Origin: Arthrobacter_B citreus
GTDB taxonomy: Bacteria; Actinomycetota; Actinomycetes; Actinomycetales; Micrococcaceae
DNA length: 64,000 nucleotides
Assembly: GCF_042429235.1 (NCBI RefSeq)
Contig: NZ_JBHMBA010000006.1
Reading direction: 5' to 3' (one strand)
The notes under the pieces were generated by a model. It was not told where the DNA came from. It was given only the letters and a program-made list of their open reading frames with translations, and searched no databases. This document shows positions 23,995-32,948 of this stretch, one piece after another. Position 1 is the first letter of the stretch. Each line of letters begins with the position of its first letter. The position numbers were made by a program, and so were the translations under genes.

Positions 23995-25889
23995 CAGCTG
24001 CGCAGACGGAGTGCCTGGTCCACTGCGGGATCACCGAGCTGCCCAAGCCAGGTCAGCAGGGCCGGATAGGTGGACGGGTTCGCCGCCAGTGCGGGCCGGG
24101 CCTCCGGATGGTTGGCGGCCAATTCCTGCAGCCGCGCCAGCGGTGTCTGCGGGTTGGCTGCCTCCTTCATCAGGTCCGGAGTTTCCGGCTGAGCAGTGAG
24201 CGGAGCTCCCGGCTGAGCAGTAACCGGAGCTCCCGGCTGAGCAGTGGCCGGATTTTCCGGCTGAGCTTTGGCTTCGCCCTCCTGGGCCGGCGCCTGGCTG
24301 GGAGCCGGCTGCGCGGCGGGAACACCTGCAAAAGTGAAGCCTGATGCTCCGGCACCGTTGCCGCCGGGCAGCGACGAGAAGTGTTCACGGGAGGCACGCG
24401 GCAGCCACAGCACCGAGAGGATGGCTGCCGGGACCACGAAGGCCAGCAGCAGGATGACGGCGCCGAGGTAGCCCTCGTGCTGGACGGCCCAGACGATCAT
24501 AAGCACCAGGCCCAGGACAAACAGCAGCCCGGCATACCCGCTGGGGATGACGTAGGCCGAGCGGGGATCCCTGCCCATGAGCCGCATGGTCAGAATGGCG
24601 CCGGCGATCAGCAGCAGGCCGAAGAACAGGGCGAGGACCTGGGGCATATAGCCCTCCGAGTAGTCGCTCGTGACCTTCGTGATCAGGCCGATGGCCGCCG
24701 TCAGGGTGAGCACGGCGCTGAGTCCTGCTGCAAGGTGCAGCCATGGCTGCAGCCCGCTGCGGGTATCGGTGGGTGCCACGGCCGAAGCTTCAGTGAGGCG
24801 GGCGGCGGACGGGGCTGAGACGGCAGCGCCAAAGGCCATCCAGAAGACCAGGGAGAAGCCGGGATACACCGAATTCAGGTTCAGGTTCAGCAGGGTCTGG
24901 TCTTCAAAGAGGGCAATCAGCGAAAGGAACGCCGAGCCGAAGGCCAGGACGACGCCGGCACGGCGCCAGCGGTCCGAGCGCTTGTTCAGCTGGAGCGCGA
25001 TGACAACCAGGACGGCCGCACTTGCCAGGGCCGTGAGGGTGGCGGCAAGTCCCCACCCGGTGATGTCGGGGATTCCGGCATCACCCATGGCCACCCAGTA
25101 ACGGATGATCTGCACCAGAGCCACCACGGCTGCCAGTCCGGCGATGCCAAGGCTGATGTGGATCCAGCGCCGGTTGCGGGACTCGTCCACGTCTCCGGGA
25201 GCTATCTCCGCGCGCCGCGGCTGCGCCGCCAGGACGGCCCCGGCCAGGCCAAAGGCCACGGCCGGGCCGAGGGTTCCAAAAGTGCTCGGCTCAAAGGTCC
25301 GGTAGGTGATCAAGTGCAGGGCAACGTACACCAGGACCAGAAGGAAGTACGGAAGGTTGGCCAGGAGCTTCAGGTCCTGGATCTTGCGGTAGCCGACCGT
25401 GGGCCCGAAGACGCCCGCGCGCCAGATGTAGCTGATACTCAGGGACAGCAGGCTGACCAGGGTAATCAGGATGACGTCTATCCGGGTTCCTGCCCGGGAT
25501 TCGTCATAGGATCCGTAGCTGAAGGTCGAAGCGTCGTCGACGATCCACACCATGAACAGGGAAATGATCAGCGCGATGGCTGCGGCGCCGTCACGGACGT
25601 AATCGCTTACCGGAATGCCGACGAAGGCCCCACTGGCCTTTTTCGGCGCGGTGGCTGGAGCCGGCTGTGCATCCGGGGAGCTTCCCGCCGTGCTGTTTGC
25701 CTGACTGGTTCCCTGGCCGTGTCCGTCCTGATGGGCGGCGCCGACCCCCGCGTATTCAGGCTGCCGCTCGGTTGCGCCGGCTGCGGAGGCCGCCGTCGTC
25801 GTCCCGCCCGAAGCTGCGGGCGTACCGCAGTTTCCGCAAAAACGCGCTTCCGGTGTTAGTTGCTGTCCGCATTGAACGCAGAATCTCAT
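23994..25889 (-). CDS. Zinc-ribbon, polytopic membrane protein with C-terminal variant leucine-rich repeat (LRV) module
   Basis: 631 residues. The N-terminal zinc ribbon is C4-x2-C7, C18-x2-C21 (MRFCVQCG, then FCGNCG), followed by a Gly/Ala/Pro linker. About ten to twelve membrane helices span residues 110-500. Four 8-residue AQPxxPxT repeats follow, then an LRV-type module ending LGQLGDPAVDQALRLRS. The LRV module is also found in the small protein at 58891-59247. Function unknown. It is the first gene of an operon with the SGNH lipoprotein, and its zinc ribbon nearly duplicates that of the TcaA-like protein, suggesting a common partner. Confidence 0.75.
   Translation of the reverse strand: MRFCVQCGQQLTPEARFCGNCGTPAASGGTTTAASAAGATERQPEYAGVGAAHQDGHGQGTSQANSTAGSSPDAQPAPATAPKKASGAFVGIPVSDYVRDGAAAIALIISLFMVWIVDDASTFSYGSYDESRAGTRIDVILITLVSLLSLSISYIWRAGVFGPTVGYRKIQDLKLLANLPYFLLVLVYVALHLITYRTFEPSTFGTLGPAVAFGLAGAVLAAQPRRAEIAPGDVDESRNRRWIHISLGIAGLAAVVALVQIIRYWVAMGDAGIPDITGWGLAATLTALASAAVLVVIALQLNKRSDRWRRAGVVLAFGSAFLSLIALFEDQTLLNLNLNSVYPGFSLVFWMAFGAAVSAPSAARLTEASAVAPTDTRSGLQPWLHLAAGLSAVLTLTAAIGLITKVTSDYSEGYMPQVLALFFGLLLIAGAILTMRLMGRDPRSAYVIPSGYAGLLFVLGLVLMIVWAVQHEGYLGAVILLLAFVVPAAILSVLWLPRASREHFSSLPGGNGAGASGFTFAGVPAAQPAPSQAPAQEGEAKAQPENPATAQPGAPVTAQPGAPLTAQPETPDLMKEAANPQTPLARLQELAANHPEARPALAANPSTYPALLTWLGQLGDPAVDQALRLRS
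24180..24275. repeat. 24-bp coding repeats (AQPxxPxT)4
   Basis: Four copies of a 24-bp unit beginning CCGGCTGAGC occur at 24-bp spacing (plus strand). They encode AQPENPAT, AQPGAPVT, AQPGAPLT and AQPETP in the linker before the LRV module. Copies two and three are almost identical, a sign of recent slippage. Confidence 0.8.
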
Positions 25890-26331
25890 AACACTTCCTT
25901 CTTGTGGTGGTTGCTGTTGGCAGGCCGGAGCCTACTGACGAACGAATTCCAGTGAGTAGCCGGCGGATCCGGCCTTATCGCCGTTGCCGGGTTCCGGGCT
26001 CAGCGCCGCGGACCCGGGTTCGGCGGGATACGGAATGATTTGCCCTGCGCCGCCCTCGTTGACCGGCATCTCGTACCGGCGGGCGCTGTCCCCGGGTGCG
26101 GATCCGGCCCCGTGGATGACGGGCGCCGCTGCGGCACGATGGCGGGGCTCAGGCTTGTTCTGGCCGCCCCGCGGGAAATGTAAAAGATCAACAAAAGTTT
26201 TCCCCCGAAAACAAGGGGAATGCGAGTGCCGCTATCCCCCGATAAAACAACACTCCTACCCGCAGGAGCCTAGCACGGGGGCAAAGGGATAGTTCGTTGA
26301 AACTTTCCGCAGGAATGGACAGCACTGTTGG
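25890..26331. other. 442-nt intergenic region with one possible short ORF
   Basis: Between the zinc-ribbon gene and the GH4 gene. The left part holds a possible 45-codon minus-strand ORF (25932-26069). The part from about 26165 to 26275 is AT-richer and has runs of C and A; the promoter of the zinc-ribbon operon should lie between 25890 and here. No tRNA, IS or strong hairpin was seen. Confidence 0.5.
25932..26069 (-). pseudogene. Short ORF or remnant of a gene's 3' end
   Basis: Minus strand, 45 codons from an ATG without a convincing RBS, ending YSLEFVRQ. Composition is Gly/Pro/Ala-rich with a high third-position GC content. The frame stays open upstream to about 26235 but with no start codon. 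This looks like a decayed gene end rather than an intact gene. No family recognised. Confidence 0.25.
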
Positions 26332-27675
26332 CTAGTTAAAGGCGTCAGCAATCCCGGGGATTGTTTGCCGATAAACGTCCAGGAGTTTCCGCGCCACGGA
26401 AACGGAATCCACCAGGGGATGGGCCGCGAGTGCCCGCCATGCCAGCACCGGGTCCCGGTGCACGGATGCGGCAATGGTCAGCTGCTCCACTGCCTTGACC
26501 TGCTGCAGCAACCCGAGCATTTCGCCCTTGAGCGGGGCCACCTTCCGAGCGGTGACGCCGCCGGCATTCACGTCGCAGGCCACTTCAATGACGGCCTCGT
26601 CCGGCAGCTCCGGAACGGTGCCGCGGTTCGCGACGTTCAGGATCATGGTTCCGGATGTTCCGTGCATCAGGCCGCCCATCAGTTCCAAGGCAACGCCCTG
26701 GTATCCGCCGCCTTCGAGGTCGCTCTCCTGCCGGTTGTTGCGCTCGGCCTCAGGGCGGCTTTCGGCCATGTAGCTGGCTTCGCGTTCATGCTTGGTCCGG
26801 TTCCACAGCTCCAGCGCACTGTCCGGGTGGCGGTGCGCCCGGTCATAGAACCCGGACTGCTGGCGGTGGAGGAATTCGCCGCGGGTCTCGGCCGCGGTGC
26901 GGATGCGTTCCGTGGCCTCGCGCTGGAAGTAGTAGTAATACAGGTATTCGTTGGGCACCGCGCCCAGGGCACGCACCCAGTCAAAGCCCATCAGCCGGGC
27001 CTCTTCCATCTGCCCCAGCGCCGAGTCGTCAGCAAGCAGTCCCGGCAGCCGGTCTTCGCCGGCCACGGAAATCCTGCGCAGCCAGCCCAAATGGTTCAGC
27101 CCGACATAGTCAAAGTCCACCGCGTCCGGGGTGGAACCCACTGCGTGCACGGCACGGCGCATCAGCCCGATGGGGGTGTCGCAGATGCCGATCACCCGGT
27201 CCCCCAGCACCGCGCGCATTGCTTCGGTGACTATGCCCGCCGGGTTGGTGAAGTTGATGACCCATGCTTCCGGGGCCACCGCGGCCACCCGTTCGGCCAG
27301 GTGCCGCGCCGCCGGCAGGGTCCGCAGCGCGTAGGCCAGCCCGCCCGGCCCCACGGTTTCCTGGCCCAGCACGCCCAGGTCCAGGGCGACCCGTTCATCG
27401 GCAATGCGGCCCTCTGCCCCGCCCACCCGCATGGCGGAGAAGACAAAGGCGGCTCCCCGCAGTGCGGCGTCAAGCTCCGTTTCGACGCTAACCCGCGGTG
27501 GGCGGGGCATTGCTGCTGCCAGCTGGGCAAGCACCGACTGCATCACTGACAGCCGCTCCGGCGCGCTGTCATACAGGCACAGTTCGGTGACGCGGGCGGC
27601 TGCGTCCTCGGCGGCGAGCGCTTCGAAGATCTGGGGAACGCGGAATCCTCCGCCGCCAATCAGGGTGAGTTTCAT
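26332..27675 (-). CDS. Family 4 glycosyl hydrolase (6-phospho-beta-glucosidase-like)
   Basis: A 447-residue GH4 enzyme that uses NAD+ and a divalent metal in a redox-elimination mechanism. N-terminal NAD motif: KLTLIGGGGFRVP (3-15). NFTNPAGIVTEA, the metal-site Cys in GICDTPIGL, and His in GLNHLGW are the GH4 catalytic and metal-binding segments. The sequence most resembles the 6-phospho-beta-glucosidase branch. It overlaps the downstream-facing DeoR gene start region by 4 nt (27672-27675). No PTS is present nearby, so the true substrate may be non-phosphorylated or phosphorylated by the neighbouring PfkB kinase (inference). Confidence 0.88.
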   Translation of the reverse strand: MKLTLIGGGGFRVPQIFEALAAEDAAARVTELCLYDSAPERLSVMQSVLAQLAAAMPRPPRVSVETELDAALRGAAFVFSAMRVGGAEGRIADERVALDLGVLGQETVGPGGLAYALRTLPAARHLAERVAAVAPEAWVINFTNPAGIVTEAMRAVLGDRVIGICDTPIGLMRRAVHAVGSTPDAVDFDYVGLNHLGWLRRISVAGEDRLPGLLADDSALGQMEEARLMGFDWVRALGAVPNEYLYYYYFQREATERIRTAAETRGEFLHRQQSGFYDRAHRHPDSALELWNRTKHEREASYMAESRPEAERNNRQESDLEGGGYQGVALELMGGLMHGTSGTMILNVANRGTVPELPDEAVIEVACDVNAGGVTARKVAPLKGEMLGLLQQVKAVEQLTIAASVHRDPVLAWRALAAHPLVDSVSVARKLLDVYRQTIPGIADAFN

Positions 27676-28469
27676 ACGGTTATGACGTCGCTTCCTGCGC
27701 GCCGGAACAAGTCCAGCGTTGGCGGATCGGAGTGGATCGAGGTGACGAGGGTGGTGAAGGATGCGGGTGCGGCCACCGGAAGGATTCCGGTGCCGGGGAA
27801 CTTGGTTTCATCAGCGGCGAGCACGATGTGCGGTGCGGCCTTCAATATGGCGCGTTTGACCGGCGCTTCGGTTCCGGTGGCGTCCATGACGCTGCCGTCC
27901 TGCTGCACGCCGCTGGTGCCCAGGAAGCAGATGGTGGCCCGGAGTCCGCGCAGCGCCTCCTCGGTGAGGCTTCCGCCCAGCGAGTGGCAGGAGCGGCGGA
28001 GCACTCCCCCGAGCAGCATCAGTTCAGTCGCGGGGTCATCGCGCAGCTCGTCCAGGACGGCAAGACTGGCGGTGATGACAGTGATGGCGCGCCCGCGCAG
28101 CGCCCTGGCGATCATGGCGGCGGTGGGGCCGATGTCCAGGACGACGACGTCGCCGTCGCGCACCAGTTCCGCGGCCCGGGCCGCGATCCGCTGCTCCGAG
28201 GAACCTTCAGGAGCAGCAGCTTCAGCGGGGCGGGCGGCACCATCCTGGGCATCCTCGGGCGGAATGACCTGGCTTGAGTTTGCCGGCGGATGCGTCCCGG
28301 CGCCGCCGCCCCGGACTCGGCGCAGCAAACCCCGGCCGTTGAGCACGTTGAGGTCCCGGCGGATGGTGGATTCGCTGACGTCGACCAGCCGCGCCAGGTC
28401 TGAGACTGAAGCGCTGCCGGTTTCCTGCACCCTGCGCAAGATTGCGGAATGCCTGCTGTCAGTGAGCAT
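27672..28469 (-). CDS. DeoR/GlpR family transcriptional regulator
   Basis: 265 residues. The N-terminal DeoR HTH (residues about 3-57) contains RRVQETGSASVSDLARLVDV and SESTIRRDLNVL. The C-terminal DeoRC sensor domain has the phosphosugar-binding IGPTAAM segment and the late VLAADETKF motif. It lies upstream of the GH4 gene in one unit (ATGA overlap) and is divergent from the PfkB-ABC operon, so it probably controls both through the 179-bp gap. An ATG at 28469 is preferred to a TTG seven codons upstream. An unusual Ala/Pro-rich insertion (about residues 60-92) separates the two domains. Confidence 0.86.
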   Translation of the reverse strand: MLTDSRHSAILRRVQETGSASVSDLARLVDVSESTIRRDLNVLNGRGLLRRVRGGGAGTHPPANSSQVIPPEDAQDGAARPAEAAAPEGSSEQRIAARAAELVRDGDVVVLDIGPTAAMIARALRGRAITVITASLAVLDELRDDPATELMLLGGVLRRSCHSLGGSLTEEALRGLRATICFLGTSGVQQDGSVMDATGTEAPVKRAILKAAPHIVLAADETKFPGTGILPVAAPASFTTLVTSIHSDPPTLDLFRRAGSDVITV

Positions 28470-28648
28470 GATCCCGACCCTAGCAGTCAAAAACAGCCAG
28501 CTTCAAGCAAATTCAGCCAATTCGATTCTTGTTATGCTCAATCCTGCGTGCTAGCGTCCAAGGGCAAAGCGGCAATCCGCACCGTGCACGCCTGCCCCAC
28601 TATCCACACATGGTGTGCTGCGACGCGCAACAGGGGAAGAAGAACCAG

Positions 28649-29728
28649 GTGACATCCACGCAGAACCCAGACCCCCGGCTGGACCTGTTCCTCACGGGCC
28701 CGCTGTTTTTCGACATTGTCTTTACCGGACTGCCCGCCTCCCCCGAACCCGGCACCGAGGTATGGGCCGAGGGCATGGGCTCCCTGCCCGGCGGCATTGC
28801 CAATCTGGCCGTCGCCGCCTCCCGGCTGGGCCTGAAGACCGGCCTCGCCGCAGGATTCGGCGATGACGCCTACGGAGCATGGGCATGGTCCCTGTTGGAG
28901 CAGCAGGAGAAGATCGACCTGCAGCGCTCACGCACCTTCCGCGGCTGGCACTCCGCCGTCACGGTGTCACTGGCCCGGCAGGGCGACCGCAGCATGATCA
29001 CGCACGGCCATCCGATCCCCGTCACCCAGCGCGAGCTGATCGGTACTCCACCCCCGGCCCGGGCAGCCCTGGCCGAACTGGTGCGCCCGGACGGCGAGGA
29101 ACCCTGGTGGAAGGACTACGGCGCCGGGGAAACCCTGGTGTTCGCCGGCGTGGGCTGGGACCCCAGCGAACTCTGGGATCCCGCGGTGCTGGCCGACCTG
29201 CCGCTGTGCCATGCGTTCCTGCCGAACCACGTTGAGGCGATGGCCTACACCCGCACGGACACCCCGGAGGCCGCACTGAGCCGGCTGTCGGAGAAGGTTC
29301 CGCTCGCCGTCGTCACCAAGGGAGTCGACGGCGCCATTGCCACCGATGCCTCCACCGGCGAAACCGCGTCAGTTCCCGGACTGCGCGTTGATGCCCTGGA
29401 CCCCACCGGCGCCGGCGACGTCTTCGCGGCCGGCATGGTCGCCGGAACCCTGGAACAGTGGCCGCTGGAGCAGCGGCTGCTTTTCGCGTCCCTGTGCTCG
29501 GCCCTGTCAGTGCAGCACTTTGGCGGATCCCTCGCGTCGCCGGGATGGGGCGACATTGTGGACTGGTGGAACACCGCCAAGGCACGGTCCTCCCACAACC
29601 AGGAATCCTCCGACATTGCCCGGCGCTACGGCTTCCTTGACGACCTCGTGGCCGATAAGGCCAAAAACGCGGTGCGCCGGGCCGAGGCCACCTTCGGCCT
29701 GCTCACCGAGGTGGAGGCCTTCTCATGA
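28649..29728 (+). CDS. PfkB family carbohydrate kinase
   Basis: A 359-residue ribokinase-fold sugar kinase. The GGIANLAVAASRLGLKTGLAAGFGDDAYG region is the N-terminal PfkB signature (substrate-binding Gly pair). DPTGAGDVFAAG near residue 252 is the C-terminal signature with the catalytic Asp and anion hole. The GTG at 28649 with a GA-rich RBS is preferred; an ATG 41 nt upstream lacks one. The stop overlaps the frame leading into the ABC binding protein, so it is the first gene of the PfkB-ABC operon. Its substrate is probably the sugar imported by that ABC system (inference). Confidence 0.87.
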   Translation: MTSTQNPDPRLDLFLTGPLFFDIVFTGLPASPEPGTEVWAEGMGSLPGGIANLAVAASRLGLKTGLAAGFGDDAYGAWAWSLLEQQEKIDLQRSRTFRGWHSAVTVSLARQGDRSMITHGHPIPVTQRELIGTPPPARAALAELVRPDGEEPWWKDYGAGETLVFAGVGWDPSELWDPAVLADLPLCHAFLPNHVEAMAYTRTDTPEAALSRLSEKVPLAVVTKGVDGAIATDASTGETASVPGLRVDALDPTGAGDVFAAGMVAGTLEQWPLEQRLLFASLCSALSVQHFGGSLASPGWGDIVDWWNTAKARSSHNQESSDIARRYGFLDDLVADKAKNAVRRAEATFGLLTEVEAFS

Positions 29729-29832
29729 CCCCCGGCCCCAGCTTCCCCCGCCCGCAGGCTTCCGCCCGTCCCGTCCCGAGGGAAAAGCGTCACGCCCAGA
29801 TCCCATCCGCCGCACAGTTGAAGGAAAAGCCC

Positions 29833-31206
29833 ATGCCCAGTTCCCGCCGTCGTCGTTCCAGCGCGGTGCTGACCGCCGCCCTGTCCGCCCTCGCCCTCTC
29901 GCTCGCTGCCTGCACCCCCGGCTCCGGCTCGAACAACGAAAGCCCCGCCGCGGAAGCGGACCGCACCGTGGAAACCGACGTCGCCGCCATGGGCGAGCAG
30001 ACCCTGACGGTCTGGGACCAGGAGGTGCGCGGCGGCCAGAACGAGCAAATGACCCAGCTCAACGAAGCGTTCATGGCCAAGTACCCCAACATCACCATCG
30101 AGCGGAACTCGCAGTCCTTCGAGGACCTGGCGACCACCCTGCGCCTGGCCCTCAGCGGTGACGACGCCCCGGACGTGGTGGAAGCGAACAACGGACGCAA
30201 CGCCATGGGTGACTTTGTCGCCGCCGGCCAGCTGCTGCCGCTGGACCCCTGGTCCGAGGAATACGGCTGGGCGGACCGCTACCCGGAGAGCGTGCTGCAG
30301 TACTCGCAGTACAGCGAGGACGGGAAGACCTTTGGCAGCGGCAACCTGTACGGGCTGCCGCAGGTCGGCGAGGTGGTGGGCGTGTTCTACAGCAAGCCCA
30401 AGCTGGCCGAACTGGGGCTGGAGGTCCCCGAAGACTGGAGCGGTTTCGAAGCGGCGATGGAAACCGCCAAGGAAGCCGGCGAAACCCCCATGCTGCTGGG
30501 CAACATCGAGAAGTGGCCGGCCCTGCATGTCTTTGGCCCGGTCCAGGGATCGCTCGTGTCCACCGATGACGTGGAAAAGCTGGGCTTCGGCAACGCCGGT
30601 GCGTCCTGGACCACGCCGGAGAACGAGGCCGCCGCGCAGAAACTGGCCGACTGGCAGTCCAAGGGATACTTCAACGACGGCGTGAACGGCACGGACTACG
30701 ACGCCGCGTGGCAGTCACTCGCCGCCGGCGACGGCGTGTTCCTCATGGGAGGTTCGTGGCTGGCCGCGGACCTGCAGGACGCGATGGCCGACGACGTCGG
30801 ATTCTTCGTCCCCGCCGAAGCAGCCGGTGAACCGGCCAAGACCACCGGCGGCACCGGGCTGCCGTTCACCGTCACCAGGGAATCCGAGAATCCGGACCTC
30901 GCCGCCGCGTACATCGACTTCATCACCAGCGACGAAGCCATGGCCATCCTGGCCGAAACCGGCAACCTCCCCGTGGTCGACACCCAGAAGTACGCCCCGG
31001 AATCGGGCGTCCTGCAGGACGTCTTCTCCGAGTTCGGATCCGTCAGCGCCGAGGGCGCGCTGCTCCCCTACCTGGACTACGCCACCCCCACGATGGCGGA
31101 CACCATGGGCGAGGCGCTGCAGGGAGTCCTCGACGGCCGGACCTCCCCGAAGGAGTTCACCGAGGTGCTGGAAGCTGACTATGCCGAGTTCACTAACGCA
31201 GGCTGA
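29833..31206 (+). CDS. Sugar ABC transporter substrate-binding lipoprotein
   Basis: 457 residues. The signal peptide has a twin-Arg-rich start and lipobox SLAAC (Cys27). An extracellular solute-binding family 1 fold follows (LTVWDQEVRGGQNEQMTQLN, later GGSWLAADLQDAMADDVGFF and GGTGLPFTVTRES). AAGGAA lies seven nt before the ATG at 29833. The open frame from 29725 would add 36 residues before the signal peptide and is rejected. It is followed by two permeases; no ATPase gene is in the operon, so a shared MsiK-type ATPase encoded elsewhere is likely, as in many actinobacteria. Confidence 0.92.
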   Translation: MPSSRRRRSSAVLTAALSALALSLAACTPGSGSNNESPAAEADRTVETDVAAMGEQTLTVWDQEVRGGQNEQMTQLNEAFMAKYPNITIERNSQSFEDLATTLRLALSGDDAPDVVEANNGRNAMGDFVAAGQLLPLDPWSEEYGWADRYPESVLQYSQYSEDGKTFGSGNLYGLPQVGEVVGVFYSKPKLAELGLEVPEDWSGFEAAMETAKEAGETPMLLGNIEKWPALHVFGPVQGSLVSTDDVEKLGFGNAGASWTTPENEAAAQKLADWQSKGYFNDGVNGTDYDAAWQSLAAGDGVFLMGGSWLAADLQDAMADDVGFFVPAEAAGEPAKTTGGTGLPFTVTRESENPDLAAAYIDFITSDEAMAILAETGNLPVVDTQKYAPESGVLQDVFSEFGSVSAEGALLPYLDYATPTMADTMGEALQGVLDGRTSPKEFTEVLEADYAEFTNAG

Positions 31207-32122
31207 TAAGCCGCCGGCCCGCCGCTCCCGGCGGGCCGAGCCGGCAGGCGGGAACGGCCGGACGGGGCGCTGGTGGATCCCCTACCTGTACATCCTTCCG
31301 GCGTTCCTGGTCTACGCCGCGTTCATGCTCTACCCGCTGGGCCGCGCCGTGCACCTGTCCCTCTTTGACTGGGACGGACTCACGCTGGCCACCTTCGTGG
31401 GCTTTGGCAACTACACGGACATCCTCTCCGACGCCCGGCTCCGCGCGGCCTTCGGGCATGCCCTGGTGTTTGTGTTCTTCTACGCCATCCTGCCCGTGTG
31501 CCTGGGCCTGGTCCTTGCCGCGGTGCTGACCCGGGCCAAGGTCCACGGCCTGTCGGTGTTCCGGACCATCGTGTTCCTGCCGCAGGTGATTGCCATGGTG
31601 GTGGTGGCCGTGGCGTGGCGGCAGATCTACGCCCCCGACGGCGCGCTCAACACCCTGCTCCGCAGCATCGGCCTGGATGCGCTGACCCGCCCCTGGCTCG
31701 GGGATTACACCTTCTCGCTTCCCGCCGTCGGGCTCATTGGCACCTGGGTTTCCACCGGGCTGGTGACCGTGCTGCTGCTGGCGGGCATGGCCCGCATCCC
31801 CGCCGAGCAGTTCGAAGCCGCACGGCTGGACGGCGCCGGCGCGGTGCGGGAGTTCTTTTCCATCATCCTGCCGTCAGTGCGCTCGGAAATCACCGTGGCC
31901 CTGACGCTGACCATCGTGGCTTCCCTGAAGACCTTCGACCTGATTTACGTCACCACCAGCGGCGGGCCCGGGAGTTCCACCACGGTGCCCAGCTACGAGG
32001 TGTACCGGCGGGCCTTTGAACTGGGCCAGGTGGGATCCGCCGCCGCGGTGGGCGTGACGCTGACCGTGCTGATTTTCGCCATCACCGCCGTGGTGAACCG
32101 GATCGGAGAACGAACCACATGA
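31181..32122 (+). CDS. Sugar ABC transporter permease, MalF-like
   Basis: 313 residues with six predicted membrane helices after a basic cytoplasmic N-terminus. The EAA loop is at about residues 213-232 (FEAARLDGAGAVREFFSIIL). The ATG at 31181 lies inside the last codons of the binding-protein gene (26-bp overlap), with GGAAG just upstream. The long open frame further upstream is antisense-like reading of the binding-protein gene and is not used. It pairs with the MalG-like permease that follows. Confidence 0.9.
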   Translation: MPSSLTQADKPPARRSRRAEPAGGNGRTGRWWIPYLYILPAFLVYAAFMLYPLGRAVHLSLFDWDGLTLATFVGFGNYTDILSDARLRAAFGHALVFVFFYAILPVCLGLVLAAVLTRAKVHGLSVFRTIVFLPQVIAMVVVAVAWRQIYAPDGALNTLLRSIGLDALTRPWLGDYTFSLPAVGLIGTWVSTGLVTVLLLAGMARIPAEQFEAARLDGAGAVREFFSIILPSVRSEITVALTLTIVASLKTFDLIYVTTSGGPGSSTTVPSYEVYRRAFELGQVGSAAAVGVTLTVLIFAITAVVNRIGERTT

Positions 32123-32934
32123 AGGTCAGCGCCGCCGAACGGTTTCTGAACTACGCCGTCCTGATTGTCACTTCCCTGCTGGTGCTGGCACCCATGGTGA
32201 ACATCCTGGCCCAGGCTTTTGGGCCGCGTGACGCCGCCGCGGGCCGGGAGGGCGCCTTCCATCCGGGCAACTTCCTGGCCGCCTGGCAGGAGGGGCGTTT
32301 CGGGCAGTACATGGGCACCTCGGTGCTGGTGGCAGTGATCGTCGTGTCCCTGACGGTGACGATGTCAGTGCTTGCCGGCTATGCCTTCGGCACCATGAGG
32401 TTCCGCGGCAGCACGGTCCTGTTCTATCTGTTCCTGCTGGGAATCATGGTCCCCGGCGAAACCATTGTGGTCCCGCTGTTTTTCGACCTGCGCGCCCTCG
32501 GCCTGACGGACACCGTTTGGGCCGTGGCCATGCCGCAGGTGGCGCAGTCCCTCGCCTTTGGCACCTACTGGATGCGCACCTATTTCCGCGGGGTGAGCCC
32601 TGCCATCGTGGATGCCGCCCGCATGGACGGTGCCAGCCCGCGGCGGATCCTCTGGTCCGTCCTGGTGCCCATGGGCCGCCCGGCGATCACCACTATGGTG
32701 GTGCTGGTGTTCATGTGGACGTGGAATGAATTCCTGATCCCGCTGGTCATGTCCCCCACCGGAGCGTTCCGCACGGCACCCCTGGGGCTGGCCTTTTTCC
32801 AGGGCCAGTACACCCAGGGCACCGCGCTGCTGGCGGCCGGTGCCGTGCTGGTTGCCCTTCCGGTGGTGGTGCTCTACTTCATCCTGCAGCGCCACTTCAT
32901 CAAGGGCATGCTTGAGGGTGCGGTGAAGGAGTAG
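32119..32934 (+). CDS. Sugar ABC transporter permease, MalG-like
   Basis: 271 residues, six helices, beginning with the ATG that overlaps the MalF-like stop (ATGA). The EAA loop is VDAARMDGASPRRILWSVLVP near residues 160-180. The C-terminus LQRHFIKGMLEGAVKE is the conserved MalG tail that contacts the ATPase. It completes the SBP-MalF-MalG importer linked to the GH4 enzyme and PfkB kinase. Confidence 0.92.
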   Translation: MKVSAAERFLNYAVLIVTSLLVLAPMVNILAQAFGPRDAAAGREGAFHPGNFLAAWQEGRFGQYMGTSVLVAVIVVSLTVTMSVLAGYAFGTMRFRGSTVLFYLFLLGIMVPGETIVVPLFFDLRALGLTDTVWAVAMPQVAQSLAFGTYWMRTYFRGVSPAIVDAARMDGASPRRILWSVLVPMGRPAITTMVVLVFMWTWNEFLIPLVMSPTGAFRTAPLGLAFFQGQYTQGTALLAAGAVLVALPVVVLYFILQRHFIKGMLEGAVKE

Positions 32935-32948
32935 GAGCGGCCCGCCCG

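Noticed and set aside
24180..24275. Regularly spaced 24-bp repeats, considered as a CRISPR array
   Set aside because: Units are contiguous with no unique spacers and lie in frame inside a gene as AQPxxPxT peptides.
30827..31180. N-terminal extension of the MalF-like permease frame
   Set aside because: It runs through the binding-protein gene in another frame and reads as Pro/Arg/Ser-rich antisense-like sequence; the ATG at 31181 begins the normal permease head.
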